A stretch of 42,196 nt of DNA, from assembly GCF_014904755.1 (NCBI RefSeq), contig NZ_JACZFQ010000114.1, forward strand, positions 1-42,196, written 5' to 3'. The position numbers and the translations under genes are program-made. Source of the stretch: Neoluteolibacter marinus. Lineage in GTDB: Bacteria; Verrucomicrobiota; Verrucomicrobiia; Verrucomicrobiales; Akkermansiaceae. This document shows, piece by piece, positions 25,475 through 34,282 of the stretch (its first letter is position 1; every line of letters starts with the position of its first letter). Below the pieces are notes generated by a model, which saw nothing but the letters and a program-made list of their open reading frames with translations, was not told the origin of the DNA and did no database searches.

Positions 25475-28400
25475 ATGCTCCGTCGTCTCCTGATCCTACC
25501 GCTCCTGCTTGCGACCGCCATCGCCCAGGACCTCAAGCCCCGCCGCCTGGAAGTCCTGTTCCTCGGCGATGACCGCGGCCACAACCCGGTCGAGCGCTAC
25601 CGTGTCCTCAAGCAGGCCCTCGGCACCCGCGGCTACAACCTGACGTTCATCGAGGACCTCTCCCAGGTCACCCGCGAGCGCCTCGACCGCTACGACTCGC
25701 TGATCGTCTACGCCAACCACGAACAGGACAAGGTGCCGGCCGACATCCTTACCTGGGTCCGCGACGGCGGCGGCCTGGTCGCCCTCCACAGTGCCTGCGG
25801 CTGCTTCCACCCCTCGCCTGAGTGGTTCGCGCTGGTCGGCGGCAAGTTCAAGAGCCACGAAGGCCATGAGTTCAGCCCTCAAAGCATCGACAAGGAGCAC
25901 CCGATCACCCGCGGTCTGCCGGAGCTGAAGGCGTGGGACGAGACCTACGTCCACCAGGATCTCACCGGCGACCGCCACCTCCTCCAGGTCCGCCCGCCGA
26001 TCCACGGCGATGAAAAGGATCCCGAGCCGTGGACCTGGACCCGCACCGAGGGCAAGGGCCGCGTCTTCTACACCGCCAGCGGCCACGACCTGCGGGTCTG
26101 GAACGAGACCGCCTACCAAGTGCTCGTCGCCCGCGCCATCACTTGGAGCGTCGGCGAGGCGAAAGCCAAGGCCTTCGCCGCCCTGCGCCTGCCGGAACTG
26201 GTCGTCAAGGAACCCCGCGTCCGTGACCGCGCCCACCCGGACATCCCGATGATGGAGCTGCAGCTGCCGCTTTCCCCCGCCGACAGCGCCCTGCACACCC
26301 AGGTCCCCGCCGGCACCCGCCTCGAGCTCTTCGCCAGCGAGCCGATGGTCGTCAACCCGATCGCCATCGACTGGGACGAGCGCGGCCGCTGCTGGGTCGT
26401 CGAAAGCTTCGGCTACCCCAATGACGTCCCCGCCGAACCCGGCAAGGGCGACGACAACATCAAGATCCTCGAGGACACCAACGGCGACGGCAAGGCCGAC
26501 AAGGTCACCGTCTTCGCCAAGGGCCTGCGCCACTGCACCGGCACCGTCTTCGTCCGCGGCGGCGTGGTCGCCACCGACGGCCCCGAGTTCGTCTTCCTCC
26601 GCGATGACAATGGCGACGGCCGGGCCGACACCCGCAAGGTCCTCGCCAGCGGACTGAACATCTGGGACACCCACGCCTCGACCTCCCAGCTCCAGTACGG
26701 CCCCGACAACTGGCTCTACGCGACCGTCGGCTACAGCGGCGTCGAAATGAAGCTGGCCGATGGCGAGCACAAGTTCAGCCAGGCCGTCTTTCGCTTCCGC
26801 CCGGACCTCTCCGAGCTGGAGTTCCTCCAGTCCACCACCAATAACACCTGGGGACTCGGCTTTTCTGAAGACCTCTCCATCTTCGGCTCCACCGCCAACA
26901 ACAACCCCTCGTGGATGGTTTCCATCCCCGGAAAAGCCTACAAGGACAGCGGCCTCGAACAACCGAAGACCCCACGCCTCGATGACCAGCCGTTCATGTA
27001 CATGAACACCCGCGACCTCACCCAGGTCGACCAGATCGAGAAATACACCGCCGCCGCCGGCCACTTCTTCCACACCGACTCGTCCTTCAAGGGCATCCTC
27101 CCCGACAACGCCGCCTTCATCTGCGAGCCGACCGGCCACATCGTCAACACCGGCAAGGTCGCCGACCGCGGTTCGCTCAAGTCCATCGACATGCGCGGCG
27201 ACAATCTCTTCGCCAGCGCCGACGCCTGGGCCGCCCCGGTCGCCGCCCGCACCGGTCCCGATGGTGCCGTGTGGATCGCCGATTGGTACAACCCGATCAT
27301 CCAGCACAACGTCGTGTTCCGTTTCTGGAACCCGGCCCGCGGCTATGACAAGCCGCACAGCCCCTACCAGACCGGCCAGAAGGGTCCCGGCAAGGGCAAT
27401 GCCTACACCACCCCGCTGCGCGACCGGAAGCACGGCCGCATCTGGCGGGTCGTCCCCGCCGATGCCCCGCTTCGCAAGGCCCCGGCCCTCAGCGAGAAGG
27501 ATCCGGTCGCCCTGGTCCGCGCCCTCAACTCACCGTCGCAGCACGTCCGCCTGCACGCCCAGCGCCTGCTGGTCGAGCGCGGCAAGGACGACGTCGTGCC
27601 CGGCCTTGCCGAACTGGTCAACATGGCCGCCACCCCGGAAGGCCGTGAGCTCCCGCTCGGCGCCTACCACGCGCTGCGCACCCTCGGCGGCCTGGCCACC
27701 GCGGCCGACAGCCCGGCCAAGCAAGCGATCGTCGCCGCCCTCTCCGCCGGCAACACCGGCATCCGCCTCCAGGCAATGCAGTCGCTCAATCCCGGCGACC
27801 CCGCGCTGGTGGCCCAGCTACCCTCCCTGCTCGCCGCCGCCGCAACCCCGCGCGAACGACTGCTGGTCTTCACCACCTTCGCCCTCGCCCCACCGAACGA
27901 AGGCCTCGCCACCGCCCTCTGGGACAAGGTGAAACTGCACCCCGACCAGGACGAGGCCGAGCGCCAGGCCAGCCAGCTCGCCATGCGCCGCCAAGGCTCC
28001 ACCCTCCTCGGCGTCGCACTCGCCGGAGAAACCCTCAGCGACGGCTGGGCCACCGGAGAACTGGAAGAAGTCGCACGCCGCGTCGCCGCCAGCCCGAACC
28101 GACCGGCTCTCGCCGCCATTCTGGAGAAGGCCGCCCCGACCACCCGCGAGCGATTCTCGAAGATCCTCGGTGAAGCCCCTGCCAACGCCCCGGCCGCCAA
28201 GGAACTCCCCGCCCACCTCGTCGCCGGCCGCGACCACTACCTCAAGACCTGCGTCGAGTGCCACCAGGCCGATGGCAAGGGCGTGCCCGCCACCTTCCCG
28301 CCCTTGCTCGATTCCGAGTGGGTCAAGCATGACACCGACACCCTCCTCCGCATCATGCTCGGCGGCCTGATGGGCCCGATCAAGGTCAAGGGCGAGGATT

Positions 28401-28600
28401 TCAACAGCGCCATGCCCGGCCACAGCCATGCACCGGACGAGGAACTCGCCGCCGTCGCCAGCTACGTCCGCCACGCCTTCGGCGGCATCGAGGAAGAGCC
28501 GATCACCGCCGATCAGGTGAAGGCCCTTCGTCCGGAGGTCGACAAGCGCAAGTTCATGCCGTGGACCGTCGACGAGCTGCCACGCCCCGAGAAGAAGTAA
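25475..28600 (+). CDS. ThuA domain + PVC-type membrane-bound dehydrogenase + HEAT repeats + cytochrome c
   Basis: A 1041-residue exported protein with signal peptide (MLRRLLILPLLLATAIA). Residues about 24-225 form a ThuA domain (LEVLFLGDDRGHNP, LVALHSACGCF, HPITRGLP). The PVC dehydrogenase propeller follows (about 265-650, opening at FASEPMVVNPIAIDWDERGRCWVVES) with EF-hand-like acidic loops such as DTNGDGKAD and DDNGDGRAD. Helical HEAT-like repeats span about 670-890. The C terminus is a class I cytochrome c with CVECH (C926-H930) and an axial methionine in SAMPGHSH. It should oxidise a sugar or alcohol in the periplasm and pass electrons to haem. It is a shorter relative of the protein at 10582-14847, lacking the extra C-terminal domain. 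Divergent from the ThuA-glycerate kinase operon. Confidence 0.93.
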   Translation: MLRRLLILPLLLATAIAQDLKPRRLEVLFLGDDRGHNPVERYRVLKQALGTRGYNLTFIEDLSQVTRERLDRYDSLIVYANHEQDKVPADILTWVRDGGGLVALHSACGCFHPSPEWFALVGGKFKSHEGHEFSPQSIDKEHPITRGLPELKAWDETYVHQDLTGDRHLLQVRPPIHGDEKDPEPWTWTRTEGKGRVFYTASGHDLRVWNETAYQVLVARAITWSVGEAKAKAFAALRLPELVVKEPRVRDRAHPDIPMMELQLPLSPADSALHTQVPAGTRLELFASEPMVVNPIAIDWDERGRCWVVESFGYPNDVPAEPGKGDDNIKILEDTNGDGKADKVTVFAKGLRHCTGTVFVRGGVVATDGPEFVFLRDDNGDGRADTRKVLASGLNIWDTHASTSQLQYGPDNWLYATVGYSGVEMKLADGEHKFSQAVFRFRPDLSELEFLQSTTNNTWGLGFSEDLSIFGSTANNNPSWMVSIPGKAYKDSGLEQPKTPRLDDQPFMYMNTRDLTQVDQIEKYTAAAGHFFHTDSSFKGILPDNAAFICEPTGHIVNTGKVADRGSLKSIDMRGDNLFASADAWAAPVAARTGPDGAVWIADWYNPIIQHNVVFRFWNPARGYDKPHSPYQTGQKGPGKGNAYTTPLRDRKHGRIWRVVPADAPLRKAPALSEKDPVALVRALNSPSQHVRLHAQRLLVERGKDDVVPGLAELVNMAATPEGRELPLGAYHALRTLGGLATAADSPAKQAIVAALSAGNTGIRLQAMQSLNPGDPALVAQLPSLLAAAATPRERLLVFTTFALAPPNEGLATALWDKVKLHPDQDEAERQASQLAMRRQGSTLLGVALAGETLSDGWATGELEEVARRVAASPNRPALAAILEKAAPTTRERFSKILGEAPANAPAAKELPAHLVAGRDHYLKTCVECHQADGKGVPATFPPLLDSEWVKHDTDTLLRIMLGGLMGPIKVKGEDFNSAMPGHSHAPDEELAAVASYVRHAFGGIEEEPITADQVKALRPEVDKRKFMPWTVDELPRPEKK

Positions 28601-28655
28601 GGCCGCCCGCTTCCATCCCGACCGGGCCGGAACCAAAGGCCTGAGGTTTATCAAT

Positions 28656-28682
28656 GCGCCGGATTCTCATCGAATCCGGCGC
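28656..28682 (+). terminator. Strong hairpin after the dehydrogenase gene
   Basis: GCGCCGGATTC and GAATCCGGCGC make a perfect 11-bp stem around the five-base loop TCATC, 55 bases after the stop of the dehydrogenase gene. There is no T run, so it is either a Rho-independent terminator of unusual form, an RNA-stabilising hairpin or a repeat element. Confidence 0.55.
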
Positions 28683-29006
28683 TCAGGCGTCAGCGCTTCG
28701 GACAACCTCGACGCTTCCCCCTTTGTAGCAGGCGCACCCGCGAACGGAGGTCGCCCCCCCAAGCCTGTCGGCCCCGATAGCCGTTTTATCCAGTGGAGCC
28801 CGAGGAACGTAAACAAATGGAACCAGCAATGGATCCGACCGCTAGCCCTGGCTTTTTGCGATTCTTTCTCCAACAGAGGGAGCCGGTTGATCGCACGTGG
28901 CCGCCTGGGTGAAATACAGAGGCAGCCTCGGCTTCTGCATTCGAGGCAAAGAGTCCCAGGTTGGAATTGCCCACCCCACCCGGCCCCGGTCAAGATCGGG
29001 CCCGCC
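28683..29006. other. Intergenic stretch without supported genes
   Basis: This 324-base stretch separates the hairpin from the small zinc-ribbon gene. Minus-strand frames run through it but their translations are rich in R, G and P with no domain pattern, so I treat them as chance. It contains a C run near 28756. I see no RNA gene in it. Confidence 0.4.
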
Positions 29007-29366
29007 ATGAGTTTAGGATGGGACGTTCTCCAACAATTTCAGATCGAAAAGGCAAGATCGGCGGCTGATCTCGCATCGAGCAAGATCGATGGTCTGATCG
29101 CACGGAAGGACAATACAAAGCAGGAACTTGAGGAGCTGACTCTCGCCTGCCAGGCGATGTGGGAACTTCTCCGCGATCACCTTGGATTTACCGATGATCA
29201 CTTGAGAGCCAAAATCCTGGAAATTGACGCCCGGGACGGAGTGGTCGACGGAAAAATTGGAGCAGAGGTGATTGATTGCCCACACTGCGGACAGAAAGCG
29301 AGCACCACGAAGCCGAATTGCATCTATTGTGGTCACAGATTACCATCGTCACACGTGATGAAATGA
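29007..29366 (+). CDS. Small coiled-coil protein with C-terminal zinc ribbon
   Basis: A 119-residue protein from the ATG at 29007. Residues about 10-55 are strongly helical and charged and could form a coiled coil (IEKARSAADLASSKID, then NTKQELEELTLACQAM). The C terminus holds two cysteine pairs, CPHC and CIYC, separated by about 14 residues, as in a zinc ribbon (IDCPHCGQKASTTKPNCIYCGHRL). Codon use is less GC-rich than the host genes. It is isolated between the dehydrogenase hairpin and the phage junction. I do not recognise the family; the zinc ribbon is clear, the role is not. Confidence 0.6.
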   Translation: MSLGWDVLQQFQIEKARSAADLASSKIDGLIARKDNTKQELEELTLACQAMWELLRDHLGFTDDHLRAKILEIDARDGVVDGKIGAEVIDCPHCGQKASTTKPNCIYCGHRLPSSHVMK

Positions 29367-29622
29367 TGTGAACAGACGACATCCTGTTTGAGCCACGCAA
29401 TCCGCGGATCCTTGATCATAGGCTTCGGTCAATTTTTTTTCGTAATGAACCGGGCTCGGCGGCAACAAATGCCCCGCCCGTCTGTTCGATGTTCCGGGCG
29501 CCCACCGGAGTCCAGACACCCGGATACGACGCCCCTTGCACATCGCGGCAGCACACGCTAACGATGGTCCCACCGGGTCGTCGCACGCCCGGGCCCCATC
29601 GCAAATCACCCAATCTCAACAT
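29367..29622. other. Junction-zone intergenic sequence
   Basis: 256 bases between the zinc-ribbon gene and the tRNA fragment. It has an unusual T run (TTTTTTTT near 29432-29439) following AT-rich sequence, which could end a + strand transcript. No coding frame or second RNA gene is convincing. Confidence 0.4.
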
Positions 29623-29663
29623 GCCGGGGTGGCGGAATTGGTAGACGCACCTGACTTAGGATT
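29623..29663 (+). tRNA. 5' half of tRNA-Leu (anticodon UAG), 3' half missing
   Basis: The sequence has a tRNA-Leu acceptor 5' strand (GCCGGGG), the leucine-type D arm TGGCGGAATTGGTAGACGC, and the anticodon loop CTTAGGA with anticodon UAG at 29657-29659. After the loop the match stops: the expected 3' anticodon strand (TCAGG), variable arm, T arm with GTTCRA and the acceptor strand CCCCGGC are all absent from the next 250 bases. The break falls in the anticodon loop or stem, a common crossover site for tyrosine recombinases, and phage genes begin about 220 bases further on. It is therefore either a disrupted tRNA at a phage attachment junction or a tRNA relic. Confidence 0.75.
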
Positions 29664-29878
29664 GAGGAGACGGCACGACAACGCTCGCCAAAGCCCGTCA
29701 TTTCAGGGATTTAACGGAGATCTCCTCGTTCTCAGACGCTCCAAATGACCCATTTCGCCACCTGTAGTGGTCACGGCGGTGGTCATTTCCGGTGCTGGGC
29801 TGTTAGAGCATCGGACTACTCCGTGCGCTCTCGGTCACGACGCGAGTTACCAGATCTCCGATGGTCGGCGGGCATGGC
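29664..29878. other. Phage junction intergenic with possible tRNA-like remnant
   Basis: The stretch lies between the tRNA-Leu fragment and the 3' end of the phage hub gene. Bases 29801-29826 (TGTTAGAGCATCGGACT followed by ACTCCGTG) look like a D arm and anticodon stem with the anticodon loop shortened. A GCGAGTT at 29842-29848 sits where a T arm would start. The match is partial, so I do not call a gene. No terminator is clear for the hub gene. Confidence 0.3.
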
Positions 29879-32578
29879 TCAAGAGAGGGTCACCTCGAAC
29901 GGCGGGAGACTCGCCCCTCCGGTCTGCGGCCGGATGTAGAGGTTGTAGGTTTTCGATGCCGCCGGCGCTTCATCCGGGATCGATTCCAAGGTAGAATAAA
30001 TCCGACCCTCGCGGACATAAAGCGTCAGAAGTGGCGACCCATCGGCGAGCGTGATCTCGTACGCTTCCCCGTTCTGCTGGAGTTCCATCTGGAACGATTT
30101 CAGAGCGAGGTTGAAGTTGGCTCCCCCATCGTCTCCGGTGCTCTGGAACTGCGTGCAGATGCCCTTCTTGAAGGCCCACGCGATCCCGTTCTTGGAGCCG
30201 TTCGAATCCACACCGTCGAAGAGCAGCTTCGCCACGTCGGAGCCATCGCTGAAGCGAACCGGAAACTCTGCTTCAGGGTAGACCTGGAGACCCTTGAACT
30301 TGATCGTTCCCCCTTCGCTCTCACCTTCTTCCAGCGGTTTGACGATGACCGCCTGCCCTCCGTCCAGCTGCTCAAGCGAGCGGATCTGATGCTCCGGCAC
30401 CGTGGTATCGTAGGGGGCGACGAGCTCGCGCTTGCCCCCGATGCTTTTGATCCGGATCAGGTTGGGCACGAACTCGATCGCCCCGCCTTCGTGGAAAACC
30501 TCGTCGACCACCAGTTCGGGAACGTCACTGGGGTCGGCGCCTTCGGGGAGTTCGAGCTCCTTGAATGAACACAGCTGGTAGTAATAGTCGCCATCGACCG
30601 AATCCGGGTCGCGCTGGAAATGCGTGCTTTCCTTGTCCGCGGCATCCACGGTGATCACCGGGGCCTCCTCGATCACGCCCTTGTTGTTGGTCTTGACCCG
30701 GCAGTAGATCACCTGCCCGTCGGTTACCTCGAACTCCGGCGGAGTCTCGGCATTCAAGGCGACGTCCTCCCCGTCGACCGGCATCCAGTACTTCAACGGG
30801 TCGGCCGCAGAGCTGGACGGGTCGCGGCAGACGACGAAACCCGGCTCGACGCTGGCCATCCACATCTCCGCCTCTGAGTCATACCGGACGGAAACCCGAT
30901 ACGGCGTCGTCCCTGCCTCCCCGCCAATGGCTGGATCGAGAACCGTCTGCGGAATGTCGTAGCCGCCCACGGTGTCGCCCTTGCTGCCCGGGTCGTTCTC
31001 GGCTCCCAGCTCATTGCTGGTCCGTTCCGCGGAACTCATCCAGGTAGGCGCGCGGCCGCGGAGAAGCCGCTGAAGCTCGAGGAAGTCGTCCGCCTGCAGG
31101 TAGGCCGCCGGCCCGAACCGGAGGGTCACCGAGCCGCTATCGATGTCGAAATCCACCTGATTCACGCCGGCCTTCATCGTCGCCCATGCGGCCATGCCGC
31201 CCAACAGGTTCAGCGCCGTCCCGTGGTAGCGGGCGGCCGTGACGTCCTCGAGCACCAGCGTCACCGAGCCCTCGTATTGATAGGTCTCCAGCGACTCATA
31301 GACCGCCTGCGCAATGCCCGTGGGCGCGGCTTCCGGGGCCACCCATTGGGTGACGCCCTTGTAAATCTTCGTCACCGCATCGGTGCCCGTGACCGTGAAC
31401 GGGGGCATGCCCTTCGCGATCGCTTCTTTGGTGGCCGCGCTGGCACCGCCGGCGACGGCCAGGGCGACCTTGACCCGCACTTGCCCGACCTTCTTCCGCA
31501 TCCAGTCCTCAATCGACCCGCGCACCAGCTCGCGCGGAAGGTCGTCGACGTTATCCACGTCGAGCCGCACCGCCCGCGGGTTGATCGGGTCCGGGTGGTC
31601 TTCGATTTCCTCGACGAGGGTCTTCTCGAACTCCGTCACGTTGAACTCGCCGTCCGGCACGTCGCGGAGGTGCGGAAACTTGAGCTTCAGCCAGGCCTTC
31701 GCCGTCGCCTGGTCGGTCGGCAGGTTGCGGGTCTGGATCCGGCTCTTTTGAAACTGCATTTGCCCGCCGGCCAGCTCGATGACGCTCGAGAGCACCCGCG
31801 GCCCTTTGTCGGGTCCGGCTTCCGGCCACTTGTCGAGAATACCGTCCCGGTAGGTCACCCCGTCGATGATCGTCGCATTGGTGTAGGTGATGCGCACCGC
31901 ATCCGGCTTCAGATCATCCCGCGGCGTGACGCTGAAGCTTTCGACGTCGCCGGCACCGGACACATCCAGAGCAACGGCCGCCAGGGTGGCCCGCGGCGTG
32001 AAGTTGATCGTCGGCGGCGTCGTGCTGTGGTCGATCCACGGCACCCAATCCGGGTGCAGCCGTGTCGAAATCCGGATCACCTCCGCGACCGACACGTTGC
32101 GCACTTCGGTCGGCCACAGCGGGATCCCCGCCGGGATGCTGCCGGCCTGCAGGTCGGCGCCGGCGTCGATCGCCATGGCCAATGCGTCAATGACCTGTGT
32201 CCCCGTACTGATGCTCTCGCCCAGCTTGTTGACCCCCAGCACCGCCACCGGGAAGTCGAAGGTGCCAGCGCCCACGCTCCACGGCTCCAGGTAAACGGTG
32301 TCTTCCAAGTCCTGCCAGGCGTCCCGGATCACGATCTCTTGCCCCTCGTTGGATCCGCTACCGTAGGAAGGCCGGCTCGCCACCTTGCCTTGGAAATACT
32401 TCGTCCCGTTCCGAACCAGCGTCACCGGGTCGGCGTACGAAAAGAGCGGCACGGCATCGAAGTCACACACTCGCCGCAACCGCATTTCGCTCGCGGCCCC
32501 GGTGCGGAAGGTCCCGCCCACGAACTCCAACCCGAGGTTCTCCAGCGATACCCCGCCAATGGTCCACAAAACACTCAT
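29879..32578 (-). CDS. Phage baseplate/tail hub-like protein
   Basis: An 899-residue protein, last in the phage operon; its ATG overlaps the TGA of the tape-measure gene (ATGA at 32575-32578). The N-terminal half (about 1-400) begins MSVLWTIGGVSLENLGLEF and includes FSYADPVTLVRNGTKYFQGKV, a pattern typical of hub or tail-tip proteins that join tube and baseplate, followed by PWIDHSTTPPTINFTPRATL. The C-terminal half (about 570-890) is beta-rich with repeats of short strands, suggesting a fibre or receptor-contact region, and ends with a DGSPLLTLYVREGRIYSTLE segment. Position after the tape measure fits a hub. I assign the role by order and pattern, not by a sure family match. Confidence 0.7.
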   Translation of the reverse strand: MSVLWTIGGVSLENLGLEFVGGTFRTGAASEMRLRRVCDFDAVPLFSYADPVTLVRNGTKYFQGKVASRPSYGSGSNEGQEIVIRDAWQDLEDTVYLEPWSVGAGTFDFPVAVLGVNKLGESISTGTQVIDALAMAIDAGADLQAGSIPAGIPLWPTEVRNVSVAEVIRISTRLHPDWVPWIDHSTTPPTINFTPRATLAAVALDVSGAGDVESFSVTPRDDLKPDAVRITYTNATIIDGVTYRDGILDKWPEAGPDKGPRVLSSVIELAGGQMQFQKSRIQTRNLPTDQATAKAWLKLKFPHLRDVPDGEFNVTEFEKTLVEEIEDHPDPINPRAVRLDVDNVDDLPRELVRGSIEDWMRKKVGQVRVKVALAVAGGASAATKEAIAKGMPPFTVTGTDAVTKIYKGVTQWVAPEAAPTGIAQAVYESLETYQYEGSVTLVLEDVTAARYHGTALNLLGGMAAWATMKAGVNQVDFDIDSGSVTLRFGPAAYLQADDFLELQRLLRGRAPTWMSSAERTSNELGAENDPGSKGDTVGGYDIPQTVLDPAIGGEAGTTPYRVSVRYDSEAEMWMASVEPGFVVCRDPSSSAADPLKYWMPVDGEDVALNAETPPEFEVTDGQVIYCRVKTNNKGVIEEAPVITVDAADKESTHFQRDPDSVDGDYYYQLCSFKELELPEGADPSDVPELVVDEVFHEGGAIEFVPNLIRIKSIGGKRELVAPYDTTVPEHQIRSLEQLDGGQAVIVKPLEEGESEGGTIKFKGLQVYPEAEFPVRFSDGSDVAKLLFDGVDSNGSKNGIAWAFKKGICTQFQSTGDDGGANFNLALKSFQMELQQNGEAYEITLADGSPLLTLYVREGRIYSTLESIPDEAPAASKTYNLYIRPQTGGASLPPFEVTLS

Positions 32579-34278
32579 TTCCCGTCTCCCGATGTCCTCA
32601 GTTTCGCTTCCAGCCGCTCCATCCTCTCGGCCATCGCCCTGAACTGGCGGGCCGTCCTCTGCTCCCGGCCGTCCAGGTTCGCCGCTACCTTCTCCAACGC
32701 ACTCCCCAACCGGTCGGCCGCTTCCGCCGTTGGGTTCCCTGCCAGATCATTGCCCAGCTTCTCGAACTGCGCCGCCGCCCGCTCCGACCGCGACGCGATC
32801 GCCCGCGCCGCCTGATCCGCGATTCCCTCGCCCTGTGCGCCCAGCTGCTCGCGCTGCGAAGCCTCCGCGGCCACACGCGCCGCTTCCCGAGCGGCTTCGT
32901 CGGCCTTGCGCTTCGCTGCGGCATCGGCCGCACGTTGCGCGGCCGCTCCGGTCGTGACTCCCCGGGTCTGCCTCCCCAGCTCGAAAGCATTCACCGCCCC
33001 TTCGGTTTCCGCGGAAACTTCGGCGGCCACCCGATCCCGCTCTTTCGCGGCCTTGCCCGCCGCCTTGTGTGCCGCTTCCTCCTCCTTGAGCCGCTCCGCC
33101 ACCAGCGCTTCCCGCTCGGCAATGATCGTCTTCTCAAGCGCCAGGTAACGGCGCAACTCAGCCTCGGAAACCTTCACCGCCTCCAATTCCTCCAGACGCT
33201 CTCGCGCGGACTTCAAGCGTTCATCGGCCCTCTTCGCGCTGGCGCTGAGGTTCTCACCATCCTTGAACTCCCCGTCGTCCTCCCGCTGGCGAACTTCGGC
33301 GAGTGCTTTCTCATAAGCCGCACGGGCACCCGGCAGACGGCGGCTCGCCTGAAACCCCGGCCGCAACCGGTCCCGCTCGGCTCGCGCGTCGTCCAGCAGC
33401 TGCCCTGCCTCCGTGGTCGCGTTGCTCTTCGCCTTCGCCTCCTCGTAGGCGGTCCTCGCCCCGGCATCCGCGGTTGCCAGCCGGTCGCCGATCCCCGCCA
33501 ACCTCTGCTGGAACCGCTGCTGTTCCAGCCGCTCCTGCACCTCGGCCCGGCGCTTGATCTTCTCCTCCTCCGACAGCGACCCGTCGGCATCGATCCGCGC
33601 CAGATTCAAGGCCGCCTGCGCGGATTCGATCTCCGCCTGCGCCCGCCGCCGCGACTGGAGCAATCCGATGTTCTGCCGCAACTCGTCGTTGATCCTGCGG
33701 TAGCCGTCGGCCTCCCGCTGCAAACTCTCGGCGAATGCATCGAGCGATTGCGACGACCGGGCGCTCTCGGCTTCCACGCCCTTCTGCCGCACCTGGTCGA
33801 GCTTCTCCTGCAGGTCGTCCAGCGCCTCGTCGACCCCGGAACTGCCCAGCGACTCCAACAGCTTCGGGGCGATCAGCGACACCGCCACCGCGGCAAGGCT
33901 CGCTGCCCCGGCGATGCCCGCGGTTCCGCCCAGCGCCAGCACCAGCCCCGGGATGTTGTTCAGCACCCCGCCGATGCCGTACTGCATGTCTTCGAAAGCG
34001 CGCGACGCCTCCAGCACCGCCCGGCCCGCATTGCCAGTGGCCGCGGCCGCCTTCGGTGCCTCGACCGTCACTTCCTTCAGGGCCCCGGCCGCGCCCTTGC
34101 TGCCCGGACGTCCCAACTTCCCCGACGTGCTCCCGCTCGAGGCCGCCAGATCCTCCATCGCGGCATCGGTTTCGTGCGCCTGGTCTTCCAGCTTCTCCAG
34201 CGCCTCTTCCGCAGCCTTCGCCCCCGACGTGTCCGCCGTGGTCCGGACCCCGATCTCGATGTCGTTCTTGCCCGCCAT
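32575..34278 (-). CDS. Phage tail tape-measure-like protein
   Basis: A 567-residue, mostly alpha-helical protein. After an N-terminal stretch (MAGKNDIEIGVRTTADTSGA, typical of tape-measure openings with 'I-x-x-x-T-x-D-T-S-G-A') comes a hydrophobic segment at about 105-145 (NIPGLVLALGGTAGIAGAASL), then long charged coiled-coil runs of A, E, R and K to the end. This layout, its place between tail genes and the hub, and the ATGA overlap with the hub gene support a tape measure. It is short for the class, implying a short tail if the ruler rule holds; this is inference. Confidence 0.75.
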   Translation of the reverse strand: MAGKNDIEIGVRTTADTSGAKAAEEALEKLEDQAHETDAAMEDLAASSGSTSGKLGRPGSKGAAGALKEVTVEAPKAAAATGNAGRAVLEASRAFEDMQYGIGGVLNNIPGLVLALGGTAGIAGAASLAAVAVSLIAPKLLESLGSSGVDEALDDLQEKLDQVRQKGVEAESARSSQSLDAFAESLQREADGYRRINDELRQNIGLLQSRRRAQAEIESAQAALNLARIDADGSLSEEEKIKRRAEVQERLEQQRFQQRLAGIGDRLATADAGARTAYEEAKAKSNATTEAGQLLDDARAERDRLRPGFQASRRLPGARAAYEKALAEVRQREDDGEFKDGENLSASAKRADERLKSARERLEELEAVKVSEAELRRYLALEKTIIAEREALVAERLKEEEAAHKAAGKAAKERDRVAAEVSAETEGAVNAFELGRQTRGVTTGAAAQRAADAAAKRKADEAAREAARVAAEASQREQLGAQGEGIADQAARAIASRSERAAAQFEKLGNDLAGNPTAEAADRLGSALEKVAANLDGREQRTARQFRAMAERMERLEAKLRTSGDGK

Positions 34279-34282
34279 GGCT

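Noticed and set aside
25496-27433. Minus-strand 645-residue frame inside the dehydrogenase gene
   Set aside because: It is antisense to a well-supported gene; the translation is rich in G, V, A and D with no family pattern.
28667-29008. 113-residue minus-strand frame in the intergenic stretch
   Set aside because: Mixed composition with no signal, motif or neighbour support, and it crosses the 28656-28682 hairpin.
29536-29748. Small + frame containing AGVAELVDAPDLG
   Set aside because: This peptide is the well-known false translation of a tRNA-Leu gene; the DNA is the tRNA fragment itself.
31223-32815. Plus-strand 530-residue frame across the phage hub gene
   Set aside because: Arginine- and histidine-rich shadow; the minus strand has a coherent tail protein and an ATGA junction with the tape measure.
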